From Apodemus sylvaticus (taxonomy: Eukaryota; Chordata; Mammalia; Rodentia; Muridae): a DNA stretch of 64,000 nucleotides. The notes beneath the pieces are model-generated. The model saw only the letters and a list, made by a program, of their open reading frames with translations. It did not search any database and was not told where the DNA came from. Positions within the stretch are counted from its first letter, which is position 1. Each line of letters begins with the position of its first letter. The DNA lies in assembly GCF_947179515.1 (NCBI RefSeq), contig NC_067473.1, positions 123,491,909 through 123,555,908 of the forward strand, given 5' to 3'. Of this stretch, positions 33,612-45,487 are shown piece by piece. The position numbers and the translations under genes were made by a program.

Positions 33612-33643
<32 letters not shown>

Positions 33644-33647
33644 CAAC
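33581..33647. repeat. (CAC)n(CAA)n microsatellite
   Basis: About 15 CAC units followed by seven CAA units, growing from the RSINE1 tail. Confidence 0.96.
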
Positions 33648-33900
33648 TAAATGAAATTGAATAAGCTTTCCCTACATTGCAAACGTTTCTGGGAGCATCA
33701 CTCTAAAAGCTACATTATTTCAGCATTATGCCCTGCCTATTACAAGAATGTCTCATACCTTAAGGCTACATAGTTATATTGTTTCTAATTTGCAATTATA
33801 AAAAATAATATTGGCATAAACACTTTTCTTCCCTTTTCTGATTATTTCCTAAACAAGACTCCTGCAAATGACATTATTTGTTGAATCACAACATGCATGT

Positions 33901-35316
33901 TTCTTGGCCTGCTGATAACACTGGGTCAGATTTTGAACTAATGTGTGTCCCTAACACTACGGGAGTCAACCACCCAGCCTTTTATCAGAGCACCCTAAGC
34001 ATCAGAGACATGCAACCAATCTCCTCCATACTCCCAAAACTCTTTTCCTATGGAACAGGCACAATGACTTCCCCCCTCTCTTATGTGAATTTGCACTGCT
34101 TGTGTTCTGATGCACTGAACTTTTTGAAATTCCCACTTGCCTTGTGACTTCTCCGCAACTCCCCACTTCCTGGGCTTTGCCCATTTGGAAGGCACTTTCA
34201 AAGCAGTTATCATTTATGAAAGCCAATAATGGGTCCTGCTTCTGCGCTCTACTCTTTCTTGTTTTAAATTGTCTTCTCCCTACTGGTCTAGAGCTGGCAA
34301 AGGTCATAAATGTCAGCTAATCCTTTCCGATAAGAGACTGTCCTATATGTCCCCGGGGCAGAGCAATGATTGTTGGCACCCTCATCCTACACATGTCACT
34401 CCCTGTATCATTTTAACCAGACTTCATAAGCAACACTCAGAGACAAAAGCTGCCTGAGCTCACAAGCGGAGGGCTTGAGCTCAGAGGGGGAGGGCATGTA
34501 CTCAGATGGGGGAGGGGCACTAGTCCCCACCAGAGAGCCCTCATGAGCACTACCTCCAACAATAGCTTGCAATTAGAAGGGAAATGAGAGATCTGTCAAA
34601 GCTGCCACACTCGCCTTCATCTCCCTGAGATACATGGAGACTAGGCCACAGGATGCTGGCTCCTCCATGCTGACAGGCCCACCATGCAGGATACCCAGGG
34701 AACTGTCATAGGACAGGGGGCACACCCAGTTCAGAAGAACTTGGTAGCTAAGGGAATGGCTCAGTAAAGGGCCCCTGTCACAGAGTTGGGTATTCAAATC
34801 CTTCTGTACTTGGGAATTGAGGGCAGTGCGCACAGAGTACCTGGGATCTACCAAGCTGCAGAAAGGGGGGTGTTCCAGAGACAAAGCAAAAAAGGCTCCA
34901 GTGTTTTAAACACAGCAGTTCAATGAGAGACCTGGAGAAGCATTTACAAGAGCTGTCTAGTTACATCTCCTTGCAAGAAAAGTGGTTTCATTATAAATGA
35001 CAGTCACTGAACATTTCCCACAGGATGGCCCATGTGGCCTACAGGAGCTCTGGGACAACTATGTCAAAGTCACCTTGACTAGAAGGGGCTACTGTGACCA
35101 ACCTCAGAGACAGCTAACAGTAAACAAACAGGGGATGCTTGTTTGGCCTTTTTATTCATAAGCCCAGCTTCCTGAACAGTGAACGTGCTGTATTTTTCAG
35201 CAGTACATCCTAAAGGGACAGACAACTACCAGATCAGGGCCACCAGTATCACCAGTGTCTCTATTGTCCCTCTCTACTGAGGTACTGCTGTGCCTAACAA
35301 CATACTAAGCACATTT
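33901..35316. other. Unassigned DNA, 1.4 kb
   Basis: Includes an imperfect three-unit repeat at 34456-34520. A 103-codon minus-strand frame (34573-34884) is not recognisable. No splice or promoter evidence. Confidence 0.45.
34456..34520 (+). repeat. Imperfect ~22-bp minisatellite, three units
   Basis: Three successive variants of GAGCTCAGAGGGGGAGGG (GAGCTCACAAGCGGAGGG, GAGCTCAGAGGGGGAGGG, ACTCAGATGGGGGAGGGG). Confidence 0.7.
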
Positions 35317-35536
35317 TCTCTTTCCCTTCCTTTCCCTTCCATTCCCTCCCCTCCCCTCCATTCCCTTCCTTCCCTTCCCCTTCCCTCCCTTCCATTCCCT
35401 TCCATTCCCTTCCTTTCCCTCCCCTAGTTTCTCCTCCCCCCCTCTCTCCCTTCTTCCCTCCCTCCCTCCTTCCCTCCTTCTTCCTTCCTTCCTTTCTTTT
35501 CCTTCCTCTTTCTCTCTCTTTCTCTTCCTTCCTTCC
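35317..35536. repeat. Polypyrimidine (TTCC)n tract, 220 bp
   Basis: Imperfect TTCC/TCCC/TTCCC repeats. On the minus strand this is (GGAA)n, lying directly at the 3' end of the reverse L1 that follows. Confidence 0.95.
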
Positions 35537-36185
35537 TAATTTTTATTCTTCTCTCATATATTATACCCTGATAGCAGTTTCCTCTCCTCCACCCTCACAT
35601 CTCTTCTCAGAAAAGAGCAGGCCTCCCAGACTTCAACCAAACATGGTATGACAAAGAACATCAAATCAAGGCTGGACAAGGCAACCCAGTAGGAGGAAAG
35701 GTTCCTTAAGCAGGCAAGAGTCCGACCCAGGTCCTCTTCCACTGTTGGGAATTTCATAAGGACACTAGGCTACTCAGCCATAAAATATATGCAGAGGGCC
35801 GAGGTCAGAGCCCTACAGGCTCCTGGTCTCTGTGAGCCTACATGAGTTCCAATCCATTGATTCTGTGGGCAGTGCTTTCATGGTGAGTCCCTGATACTTC
35901 GGGTTCCTGATCCTTCCCAACCCTCCTCTGCAGGACTCCCCAATCTCCAGCTAATGTTTGCCTGTGGGACTCTGCATCTGCTCCCATCAGTTGCTGGAAG
36001 AAGTCTTTCTGGTCTCTCTGATGGCGATTATGCTAGGCTCTGCTTCCAGAACACTCTGCAGACAGGACCAACTGTAGGTTGAAGGCTGTGTGGCTGGGCT
36101 GGTGTCCAAATCTCTCCATGTGAGACTTGCCTGGTTTCAGAAGATAGCTGGTTCAGGCCTACTAGGCACATATCTATTGGAGCCT
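35537..36185 (-). mobile_element. Rodent L1 (Lx type) 3' UTR, reverse
   Basis: TTTTTATTCTTCTCTCATATA, AGAAAAGAGCAGGCCTCCCAG, CCAAACATGGTATGAC, ATCAAGGCTGGACAAGGCAACCCAGTAGGAGG, CTCCAGCTAATGTTTGCC and GATGGCGATTATGCTAGGC reproduce the complement of the Lx 3' UTR from its 3' end inward. It is truncated at 36185. Confidence 0.85.
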
Positions 36186-36329
36186 AACATGGGACAAAAC
36201 CTTCACCTGGCTCCTACACATGGAAGCAGAGCTGACCAAACACAATCTTTCAGCCAAAACAATTAAATGAAGCCTGGGCATGTGGCCTTTACTTCCAACT
36301 GGCTTAAGTTTAATGCCCAGTTTTGTGTT

Positions 36330-36465
36330 TACAAGTTGTATGACAGTGGGTGGATAATAATACTTTCTCTGAGCAAATATATTAACAGAAAATGAGTTCA
36401 AATAAGATTATTTTGACAGTACCTAGAGCATGGTAAGAATTGAATAAATTGCTATTACCACCACA
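36330..36465 (+). mobile_element. MIR
   Basis: GTATGACAGTGGGTGGATAATAATAC, GTTCAAATAAGATTATTTTG, CAGTACCTAGAGCATGG and GAATTGAATAAATTGCTATTACC match the MIR 3' half. Confidence 0.7.
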
Positions 36466-36514
36466 TCTCTTCATCTCTGAAATCAGTATTTATTTCAACC
36501 CAGGCTATCATTCA

Positions 36515-36600
36515 AAGACTTAATTGTGAGAATTAAATAAAACATGTAAAAATTTTAATAGAATACTTGGCAAATAGTAACTATTCAATAAGAACAACCA
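36515..36600 (+). mobile_element. MIR 3' fragment
   Basis: AATTGTGAGAATTAAATAAAACATG, ACTTGGCAAATAGTAACTATTCAATAAG: the MIR end, immediately after another MIR in the same orientation. Confidence 0.7.
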
Positions 36601-37104
36601 TTGTTTGTAGTTAATGAAGATTTGGAATTTATAAAGATGTGCATACACTATTCAAATAACTCAGGTCTATTTCTGGCTTTATCATTAACTCTGGGATGTA
36701 ACCTCATTCTAACTTCCACTAAAGACTGTGGCATTTGTGAGCATATACTTATGCTGTCATATATAATTCAAACATGGCTTCACATGCCTAAAGCAAAGTC
36801 CAGGACAGATGTTAGTAAGAGAACAAAAAGCAACAGAAGTACTGATGTCTGAGCCTACAGTATGCTAAGAGAGTCACAGCAGAAGAGGCCAGCTCCCAGT
36901 GAAGAGACAAGGTTCAATTCCTTCCATGTTTTCTACCAAGCCCAGCATTACAGAACCATCCCTACAATGGCTCCACAGCTTCTAGAAGCCAGCCCTAGAG
37001 GGAGTTACCACAGTGGCTTCTCAGCCTGAGATATCTTCTGTTAAACCTCCAAAAATGGTTACAAAACAAAGTTATGTGGAAAGAACATTTTCAAGATTTT
37101 TATT
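36601..37104. other. Unassigned DNA
   Basis: Nothing recognised. Confidence 0.5.
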
Positions 37105-37283
37105 ATTATGTCCATCCTCTTATTTCTTTGTTTATGCAGACACAGTTGCAGACATGAGGAAGTCAGAGGACAGTCAGAAAGACCCAGTTGTCTCCTTCCA
37201 CTGTGTGCATTTGGGGGATTGAATTCAGGTTGTCAGGCCTGGCAGCCAGTGCCTGTTCCTGCTGGGCCATCTCACTGGCCTCA
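37105..37283 (-). mobile_element. RSINE1/B3-type SINE
   Basis: AGTCAGAGGACAGTCAGAAAG, GTTGTCTCCTTCCACTGTG, GATTGAATTCAGGTTGTCAGG and GGGCCATCTCACTGGCC fit the reverse of RSINE1/B3. Confidence 0.75.
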
Positions 37284-37869
37284 TTTCAATTTTTTAATCA
37301 TGCATGAAGATGGGAGGGGGAAGCTCATCTATGTCTACACTTCATAGATAAAGGCCTGGGAGTAAAACATTCTTGTGCATCCTTCCGTGCAAAGTGTGGT
37401 AAAATGGGTTGAATAGCTCATAGCCAAGATAAGTGGGACTGGACGTATTCTGGCTTTCCAATTTTAGAATTGTGATATATACATGGAGATTTCCTTGTGG
37501 TGATCCAAGGAAGAAATATATCCAGACTTTATATATCCTGTAAGCATATGGGTTAAAAGGTAATTTTATGTGATTTTATTGTGATAACTTTACTAATTTT
37601 GTATATGAAACAAAGTACTACATTGTGGAATCCTCTACTTGTAGAATCTTATTAGTGCCCACAATGTTCTTGGTTTAGAGTATTCTGGATTTTAGATTTT
37701 CAGTCAAGGCTGTTCATCTAGTACTATAAAGCAATTGCAAGATGTGACCATGTTGTGACCAACTCTGCGTGGGACTGCTTGTCTGATTAGCTTTATATTC
37801 TAGAGTCTACATGACAGAAATTGACAGGAGTTCCCATGGATACTAGGAAATAACAAGGCCGTGGAGTTA
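37284..37869. other. Unassigned AT-rich DNA
   Basis: Nothing confidently recognised. Confidence 0.5.
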
Positions 37870-38085
37870 TAAGGTGAGAGCAGTTGCTGTGCAAGGATGA
37901 AGACTGGAATTCAAAGCCTTAGCACACAAGAAACTGAATGTGGCTACACACGTGCCTAGAACCTGGGGCTGTGGGAGGCCCACATAAGAGAATCCCAGAG
38001 GCCTGCTGTGGCCAACAGCCTGGTGTCACATTCAGTGAGACGTTCTACTCAAAGAAATAAGGTAGAGCTTATGAAAACACACGGC
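37870..38085 (+). mobile_element. B4 SINE
   Basis: GAATTCAAAGCCTTAGCACAC, GTGCCTAGAACCTGGGGCTG, AGAGGCCTGCTGTGGCCAAC and CATTCAGTGAGACGTTCTAC follow B4 order at moderate identity. Confidence 0.65.
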
Positions 38086-38997
38086 TGGTTTCAATTGCTA
38101 TCTTGACACAATTTAGAATTGTACCTAGCAATCTAAATAAACAATGCAAGCTTACGTCTCCAACAATAAGCTCCAGGTATATCCCATACCCTGGTCATTG
38201 CTCTGAGGTCACAATGTAGCTTCTCTGCCTTGTATTAGCTATTGAATCCTTCAGAGTTTGATCATTATCAGAAAAACGCAGATCACAGGCAACCCTGCAT
38301 AATCACTGAGCAGCGTCCTGGCTTGTTTAATCACGAGAGAGACTAAGGAAGTGTCAGTGATGGAGGAGGAGACGGAAAGTAGCTGGGACAAGCATCTCAT
38401 GGCAGGAGATCCTGGATGGAACCCAGAACCAGAAAAGGGGGCTTCGCTGGAAAAGCTGTGAACATGCGCACAGGGTCTGTCCCTGCAGTACTGCAGAACT
38501 ATGAAATTCCTAATTTTGCTTGTTGCACAATGATTTCCTAAGATAATTAACAAAAGAAAGAAAGGAGAAGGGGGACAAGAGATCTCAGCTCCTACAATGT
38601 CCTATAAATCTAAGTTATTTCAAAAGTTTTTAAGATTAATAAATGTGAAGGAAAGCTTTACTATTTTCTCCACTCCCGCATCGGGCTAATGTGCAGTATG
38701 CTTCAGAGATGAAAGAATGGGGTCATGGGTCTCTAAGTAGGGGCTTGGTACCTCCCAGGAGATATAGGTGGGCTGACCCTGCTGTCGACAGGTTACTTTT
38801 TAAGGCCCACACTGACGGTCTTTGAGAAAGTTCAATGATTCACCAACAGCCTATAAGTCAATCCATACATCCTGGTAGAGATATCACTGGATTTTGAGTC
38901 AAAAAGGCATGTACCAATGCTGAAGTGTTGGTTCTAATAAAATTCAGCTATTCGGTCTTGACTCAAAGTTTGTACAAATTGAGTTGAGCATAGTTTA
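38086..38997. other. Unassigned DNA
   Basis: Nothing recognised in 0.9 kb. Confidence 0.5.
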
Positions 38998-39340
38998 TTC
39001 AGTGTGTGTGTGTGTGTGTGTGTGTGAACACACGCACGTTCATTGGTATATGAACCTGTGCACACCAATTCAGAGGCCAGAGAAGGACACCAGGTTGTCA
39101 GTTCTATAGCTCTCTCTGCCTTATCCCCTTGTGACATAGTCTTTCACTGAACATAACACCTGTCACATCAGTTGAGCTGGCTGAGCAGTGAGCTCCTGGA
39201 ATCTGCTCATCTCTCCACCCTACACTGGAGTGAGAGGTGTCTGAAGCCAGGACGGACTTTTACATGATGCTAGTGAGCTAAACTTAAACCTCTAGCAAGC
39301 TCTTACCCACTGACTCATACCTCAAGTTGAAATACATGGG
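38998..39340 (-). mobile_element. B4 SINE with (GT)n
   Basis: A (GT)12 run at 39002-39026, then CAGAGGCCAGAGAAGGACACC, GGTTGTCAGTTC, GTGAGCTCCTGGAATCTGC and TTACCCACTGACTCATACC give the reverse of B4 from tail to head. Confidence 0.72.
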
Positions 39341-41677
39341 TTTTATTTTTTTTTTTGAGGATAACAACCAATAGATGTACAGAAGCCTACTATGAAATAG
39401 TTTACATAGTTTACACAGCCTACTATGAAAACTTGCCAGATTTATCAAGAGTCACTATAATATCAACTGGGTCAAGATAACTTTTGTGTCTCAGTTTCAA
39501 GTTAGAGCATCCTAGAATCTCATACTACCAGACCTATATGTAATCAAGTATGTGTTTGCCTGAACCTGAACCTGGGGACTGCTTATTTTCAGGTATGGCC
39601 AGGATTAGGAGCTATCAGTCCCAAGTTAGCAACCTTTTAAGTTTCAGTCTCACTGCTAAATCCTAAATAAATGCAAACTGGCAATCTACCCCTTTAGTTT
39701 CTGACTCTGGGTGACTGGCACTCACCTTTTAGGTATTTACACTTCTCTACGGTGACATAAATACAGTCTCAACATTTTTATAGGCAATTAGATGTGATCA
39801 ATTCTCTCTTTTTCTTAAGATTTCTAAAAATATAGGAAGAGGGAGGGAACAGTAAGACTGGGCCTTGCTGAAAATCTGTCTTCCTGCTGTAAAGCTATTC
39901 TCTACTCCCTCTGCAAAAGGCTTTAACAGTCACTCTGATGCTGATCTAGTGTAGATCATCTTGCTCATTCTGATCCATGTGATTATATCACATTGAAAGA
40001 GAACTATGTCTTCCAGCATATTCTTATCCTTCAGTTGCTTCAAGATGCATTCCCAGGTGCAATTTCAGCTCAGTTTCTTGAAGGACCCACCTTTAGTCTT
40101 TGAGCTAGGCCAACTGGCATATCTCACTCTAATACAAAGAAGCCATGTCTGGTCAGAGAACTCAGGAGACATGGCATGGTGCCTACAGGAAGGACCTGGA
40201 AGGAAGACTCTTTCACTGGGTACGATTTGAATAGAATATTATCCCGGGATATTGAGAGCCTCCTTCAATCACAAGGAAAGGCCTGTCATTCAAGATCACA
40301 CCAAGGAGCAAAAGAACCAAAAGGGGAAAGAGATGGCAGGAACAAAAGAAAGCAAAGAGACAGAGAGACAGTCTGGGGCAGGTGGACCACTGAACAAACC
40401 ATTACACTTGGGGATCCATATCTGTAGCCACTGGCTATTTAAGCACATGGCCCAATTTATTTTGATTTTGGTTTGCAACTCACAACCCAAAGGTGACCAG
40501 ACAGAAACGGGAAATGAACACTAGGCTACCCTTTTGAACAGAAGATGCTGCCAGTATAAATATGAAGACGTTCTGGTGGTAGGAACTGTTTCAGGTTTCC
40601 CAGAGAGGTCCAGAGATCTCACACCTCTGTCCTTGAGGTCAAGATGTGCCATCTGCAAAGGTCGCAGCAGGTCTGAGGAGGCATCTGCATGCCAGAGGAG
40701 AGGTTTTTCCTTGTGGAACAGCTCATACCACAAGCAGCCCCAGACTGCATCTTGGGGCTGTCTGCCCTTACCTTCCCTATTATGCCCCCTGGGCCTCCTG
40801 GCATTTCTTAATCCATCCATAGCAGGTGCTTCATGCTGCCACATTCCAAACTACTTTATAACCACTTAAGTTTCAACTCTGAGATCTCCTCTGTGGGTTT
40901 TCCAAGACATCTTCTAATCCAGTTGGTAGCCTTCCCTGTGGCTTTCCAGCACACTGTGTGTGGGTACTATAGGACTAGGGCTAAGGAAAGGAGACCCCAA
41001 AGTGTGTTTCTTTGGCATGCTAACTGGAGGAAAATTATCACCTTGGCAATGGGGACTTAGCTTCACCAATCTGCAACTGAGGTGAAAATCAAGCCATCTG
41101 TACACCAATGAGGCAAAAAGACAGAAGCCACGAGTCCCACTTTGCTCAGCAGATCTGCATAAAGTTCTGCTTACCACCCCCATGCTATTTTATTAAAGTA
41201 TAATAAGCCTCAGATGAAAACTGTTGCCATAGGTGAAGCTTGCTGTAACATATGGTTGATCTGACCAAAGGATAACACGTTAAACATATTTTTAAAATCC
41301 CACTTCACTGGTAGAATGTTTTTAAAAGAAATCATTTAGCATGTTTCTGGTTTGCTGATGCTTTCCAAATGTTGAGGTATGGATGTGTACACATGCCTTC
41401 GGGTCACTTTGTAAGCCCATAAGGAACCGCTCTGCCCACCACAGAATGTGGCTTGCAAGATTTGATTGGATACAATTTGCAAAAACATAAAGAGGTAACC
41501 TGTGGTTTTGTCAACATGGTTAAGGGCAGAGTGTTTGAAACTTGAAAGCTGGCTTGGACGTTTGAGCAGGAAAACACAGCTACTCAAATACCCTTAGCTG
41601 AGCAACGTTTCCCTTTGCTTAGAAGTGAGTATTCTTATACTCAAGGAATTGTGAGGTGAGCACAAGGCCTGGAAGGA
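39341..41677. other. Repeat-poor unassigned block, 2.3 kb
   Basis: Apart from a short direct repeat near 39390-39430 (AGCCTACTATGAAA twice) no repeat family is recognised. Frames up to 111 codons overlap on both strands at 40176-40869; none is recognisable. Confidence 0.45.
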
Positions 41678-41911
41678 GGGGCTGAGGGATGGAGCTAGCA
41701 GCGCAGTGCAGTTGGCAGTGTGCTTAGATAGCAAGCTTGAAGCATGGATTCAATCAATCACAGTACACTACTCTGCATCCAGGAGGAATACTAGCATTTG
41801 GTAGATTGAGCCTAGAGCACGAGAAGAAGCTCAAGGTCATCCTCAGCTACCTAGTGAGTTCAAGGCCAGCCTGGAGTACATTAGACTTTGTCTCAAGAAA
41901 AACAAAACACG
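41678..41911 (+). mobile_element. ID-B1 dimeric SINE
   Basis: An ID-like head (GGGGCTGAGGGATGGAGCTAGC, then GTGCTTAGATAGCAAGC) is followed by a B1 body (ACTAGCATTTGGTAGATTG, GGTCATCCTCAGCTACC, GTTCAAGGCCAGCCTGGAGTACATTAGAC, GTCTCAAGAAAAAC). This is the composite ID-B1 arrangement known from rodents. Confidence 0.78.
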
Positions 41912-42439
41912 AGGAGGATAGAGGATGGAGGATGGGGCAGATCGGAGCTTCCTCGTGGCTGTGGTCGAAACTGGCCGGGAGTTTGGGTTATGCTTTCCCT
42001 GTCAATGACTTGTCCTTGCTGAGATCAGGACAATGTGAAGCTCTCAAGACCTGTTAGCAAATTGGAGTGCTGGTGTACAATGTCACTCAGTCCTCTAGAG
42101 GCAGGTGCTCTTGGGGGATGTGGACACCTGTAAGTTCTACTCCAAAGATGGTGTATTCTTCTGGACCATTCTAGTCAAAGGACAAGTATCAGCCACCATT
42201 CCTAAAGCAATGGCTCTTTCCATTCAGTGAGGTAGGTGTTTCCCGTTGGGTGGATACCACAATACTATGGTAATCTCAACCTTGTCTGCCCACATCACTG
42301 TTACCATTGCTATGTAATGTTGAAGTTAACCAGTATTCTTATTTCTATTAAAAGAAAACTTTAAATTCCTGAGAAAAACCAATAAATTCCGAAGTAAGTG
42401 GAAAGTAGCCACTGTTTAAAAAATACAGGAAATGATCTA
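41912..42439. other. Unassigned DNA
   Basis: Nothing confidently recognised. Confidence 0.5.
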
Positions 42440-42695
42440 ATTAGGTAAACCACTAGAGATAGAACATATGTATATTAGTGTTTGCTTATGGATGGATAAG
42501 GAAGAGGTGCCTACATGATGCTGGCTTAGGATTACAAGATTTCCTCTTGAAGTAATAAAAGTATTTAAAAAATTTCATGACAAATGCACAATTCTCTGAG
42601 TATTATCAAAAGTCACCAAATTATACTATCTAAAGGGTGAATTGTGTGGGATGTAAATTACATTTCAGTAAAGCTGTTTTTAAAAAAATCAATCT
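42440..42695 (+). mobile_element. Ancient L1 3' end (L1MA/MB grade)
   Basis: TTCATGACAAATGCACAATTC, GAGTATTATCAAAAGTCACC, AAAGGGTGAATTGTGTGGG and GTAAATTACATTTCAGTAAAGCTG match the mammalian L1M 3' terminus. Confidence 0.75.
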
Positions 42696-42799
42696 AATTA
42701 CTTGACTACTAAAGATAAATAAAAGGAAGTTTGTTTTTTTTTTTAAAAAAAAAAATTAACAAAACCACAATCAAAGTACTTAGACTTTTTCATTTCCCA

Positions 42800-43500
42800 G
42801 ATGACAGCTCCCAGGGTTTACCTTCTGTACAAACAAAAAGTCAACAATGAATTCCCATTTGTATGTACCAAGAGATCATTTTTAGGAGTCTGTAATCAAA
42901 AAATAAAAAGAGACAATAATAGGAGTGAAGAAATGTTGACCTTCAATGTGGTTGGTGGGAATGTGCAGACACTTTGGAAAATCATTTGGTGGATCTTCAA
43001 AAGCCTTAACCTCTGCCCCCAGTGCCTGATCACACAAAAACAAGCATAAATACTACCGCGTGACTCATCATAGCCAGAAAATAAAAGCAACCCAAATGTC
43101 CGTCAAAAGTTGAATCAATATGCAAAATCTGGTATATTGAGACAAGGACTAGAGCATTGAAACCTGTTGCAACAACAAGACCATCTTAATAATATAATAA
43201 TGGTGTAACAGGGATCAGATTCAAAAGGCCATATATGTTATGGTTCCATCTGTAAAACTGATCAGAAAAATCAAGTTTACAAGATCAACTTGATTAGGAG
43301 GTATCTAGGCCAGACTAGGGTAGAAGATGTTGGGGCTATGGAAAGTGACCCCTAGTGTGTTTACATTATGGGGATGGTGTAGCTGCAACCTCTGAAGTCT
43401 ACTGTTGACTCAGTTGAGCAGCTGTGGGATACATTTAAACATGGGGTTTATACCACTGAAGTGGGTCAATTATATATAAATATTTCTGAAACAATCTATA
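42800..43500 (+). mobile_element. Second ancient L1 3' end
   Basis: GTGGTTGGTGGGAATGTGCAG, CACTTTGGAAAATCATTTGG, AAAGCAACCCAAATGTCCGTC and a final GGTCAATTATATATAAATATTTC are ORF2 end plus 3' UTR of another L1M, in tandem with the preceding one. Confidence 0.7.
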
Positions 43501-43554
43501 ACAGCATTGCTAAAATTTGAAAACAGTAAATCCACACAGTGACGTAGACCTAAT

Positions 43555-43936
43555 TGTTATGGTTTAACGCCCACCCCCCAAAAACCCTTCACATTTTGAA
43601 AGGTCTATCTTCAGTGCTAAAGAGTTGGGTCAGGTGACTGTGGAGGTGTGAGGTTCTGAAGATGGAGAGAAAAACTGTCATCATCTCAGCTGTGTGTCTG
43701 TTATAAAATACAGAGTTTAGGTTCCTTTTGTTCTCATTTTTATAATTTTTTTCTTTTATCTTCTGTTACAGATGATAAAGGATGTAGATATCAGACATCA
43801 TCCCCCCTACCCAGGACTGGACACCAGCCACCCCAGTATTGGACTTCCTGACCTCCAGAACTATGAGCCAGCAAAGTTTTGTTCACTAGATTCAGTCTCA
43901 GGTATTACGATAAAGAGTTACAAACAGACTAAGACA
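43555..43936 (+). mobile_element. MLT1/MST-type MaLR LTR
   Basis: Starts TGTTATGGTTTAACGCC and ends ACAAACAGACTAAGACA. Inside are TGGACTTCCTGACCTCCAGAACTATGAG and a GGACACCAGCC motif, as in older mammalian MaLR LTRs. The TG...CA ends are intact. Flanking pentamers CTAAT and GTTTT do not match, so any target duplication has decayed. Confidence 0.78.
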
Positions 43937-44557
43937 GTTTTCTTATAAATAAAACATCTCAAATACAGTCAATAAGGTTTGTGTAACTGAGAAAATATAT
44001 TAGGCATGGCAGGGCTGGACTGTTGAATAATTTAAGGAATTATCAATTCAAGAATCACAGAGTTTCTTAGGAAAGTCAACTACTTGTCTTTTCTCTGGAA
44101 AGCACAGGACACCATAATTGTTTATACAAAGTTAAGCCCAATTTCTTCATCTGTATATTAAGAAGACACTATAACTCTTAGGATTCACTTTACTATACCA
44201 GCCTCTCACTGGTTAGTGCTCTCAACACATATTTATGGATTCTTAGCATGATGCAGACAATATTCTAAACTGTAAGTACATAGAAGCTAATAACTTAGAA
44301 GATATTCCGGTCGGTTTGTGTCTACATTCTAGAAATCTAAGCTTTCTTACCACATAGATTATTAGACTTCATAATAGGATATTATGTTATAACATTCTGG
44401 AAGAAAATTCAACATGTAAACAGGATAGCTCAGCGTATGAAGGATAATGGAGAGCTGGTGCTATTAAAGCCAAGAGAGCCGAGAAAGTAGAGTTTTCTCC
44501 AAGGAACTCAAGTTTGAAGAGAGACCAATATGCAACAAAGAACATCCCACAGTAAGA
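43937..44557. other. Mostly unassigned; weak MIR and L2 traces
   Basis: CCCAATTTCTTCATCTGTATATTAAG near 44137 looks like a forward MIR core. CAACACATATTTATGGATTC with GATGCAGACAATATTCTAAAC near 44223 looks like a reverse L2 tail. Neither is firm. Confidence 0.4.
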
Positions 44558-44752
44558 TCTGAGAGACTGAGGCTGAAGTGTGGTGGCTGTTCTTCCAGAG
44601 GACCTAGATTCCCTTCCCAGCACCCACATGGCAGCTCACAACCCCTTTTAACTCCAGTCCTAGGGTATCTGACACCCTCTTTTGGCCTCTGTGGGTACCA
44701 AGCAAATATGTGGAACACAGGTAAAACTTCATAAACATTAAAAAAAAAAACC
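44558..44752 (+). mobile_element. B2 SINE, head degraded
   Basis: GGCTGTTCTTCCAGAGGACC, CCCAGCACCCACATGGCAGCTCACAACC, GTATCTGACACCCTCTTTTGGCCTC and an A-tail: a well-preserved B2 body whose first ~40 bases are degenerate. Confidence 0.9.
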
Positions 44753-44784
44753 CTGAGTGGCAGTAGATATCAGAAAGAAATAAA

Positions 44785-45349
44785 ACAGGGAAATAATAGT
44801 TTATAATAGCATCAAAGCAACAGTAAATCAAAATCAAAACAAAATCTTATGCATACATTTAAACATGGAGGTTAGATAGCTGTACATTAAAAACCACCCA
44901 CAGCAACTGGGAAAAAAAGATACATAAGGCATCCAAATTGGACTAGAAGGAGTAAATTGCCTCTGTAGGCACTATGACCTTATATGTAGAAAACTTCAAC
45001 TCTATTAAAATGGAATAAGAATTAAGTAAAGTTGCATTTCTATATATTAAAGCAAACTATCTAAAAAAGAAACCAATAAAATTTCATCTAAAGAATAAAC
45101 AAAAGTAACCAATTTCATAAAGAACCATGAAAGACCATGAATAGCCAAAAATCATCTGAAACAAAAACAGTAAGGCTGTGGGGAGGGCCACACTACTGGA
45201 AATCAAGATATATTACAAAACACAATACTACCTGTAAAAACATACTGATCAATAAAATAACTGACAGTCTAGAAATAAACCCATAAAAATGGTGGTCAAT
45301 TGATTCTTGATAGAGCTGCCACACACAGGCACATGGGACTCTAACTGCA
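44785..45349 (+). mobile_element. Ancient L1 ORF2 segment, rearranged
   Basis: GGCATCCAAATTGGACTAG, CCTTATATGTAGAAAAC, AGTAAAGTTGCATTTCTATATATT and AGACCATGAATAGCCAAAAATC are L1 ORF2 landmarks. The earlier stretch at 44797-44910 (TATAATAGCATCAAAGCAAC, then GTTAGATAGCTGTACATTAAAAACC) belongs downstream of them in a normal ORF2, so the order is disturbed. Confidence 0.68.
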
Positions 45350-45487
45350 CGTAGAGGGTTATTTTTTCTAGAGATATGTGGTTAGGAGGGATGCATTTGA
45401 GAAGGCTTGGGTAGAGTTGGGGAGGTAACTAGGGGGACACAGTGATATTTAATCGAACTCATATATAAAATTCCCAAAACTAAAGAA
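45350..45487 (+). mobile_element. Short rodent L1 3' end inserted in the old L1
   Basis: GTTAGGAGGGATGCATTTGAG, GGGTAGAGTTGGGGAGGTAAC and CATATATAAAATTCCCAAAAC, then AAAGAAAAA, look like a very short Lx-type 3' tail. ORF2 sequence resumes right after it (AGATTCAAACATAAGACTAG). Confidence 0.5.

Larger units (their letters stand above)
33285..33900 (-). mobile_element. Possible ancient L1 (L1ME grade), interrupted
   Basis: CATTAACATTTTGGCACATTTC at 33322 and the later GGCATAAACACTTTTCTTCCC with GATTATTTCCTAAACAAG at 33800-33860 recall reverse L1ME sequence in proper order. RSINE1 and its microsatellite tail (33414-33647) interrupt it. Confidence 0.4.

Noticed and set aside
33581..33647. Regular short repeats as a CRISPR array
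   Set aside because: Pure trinucleotide microsatellite with no spacers. No other array-like structure occurs and the sequence is eukaryotic.
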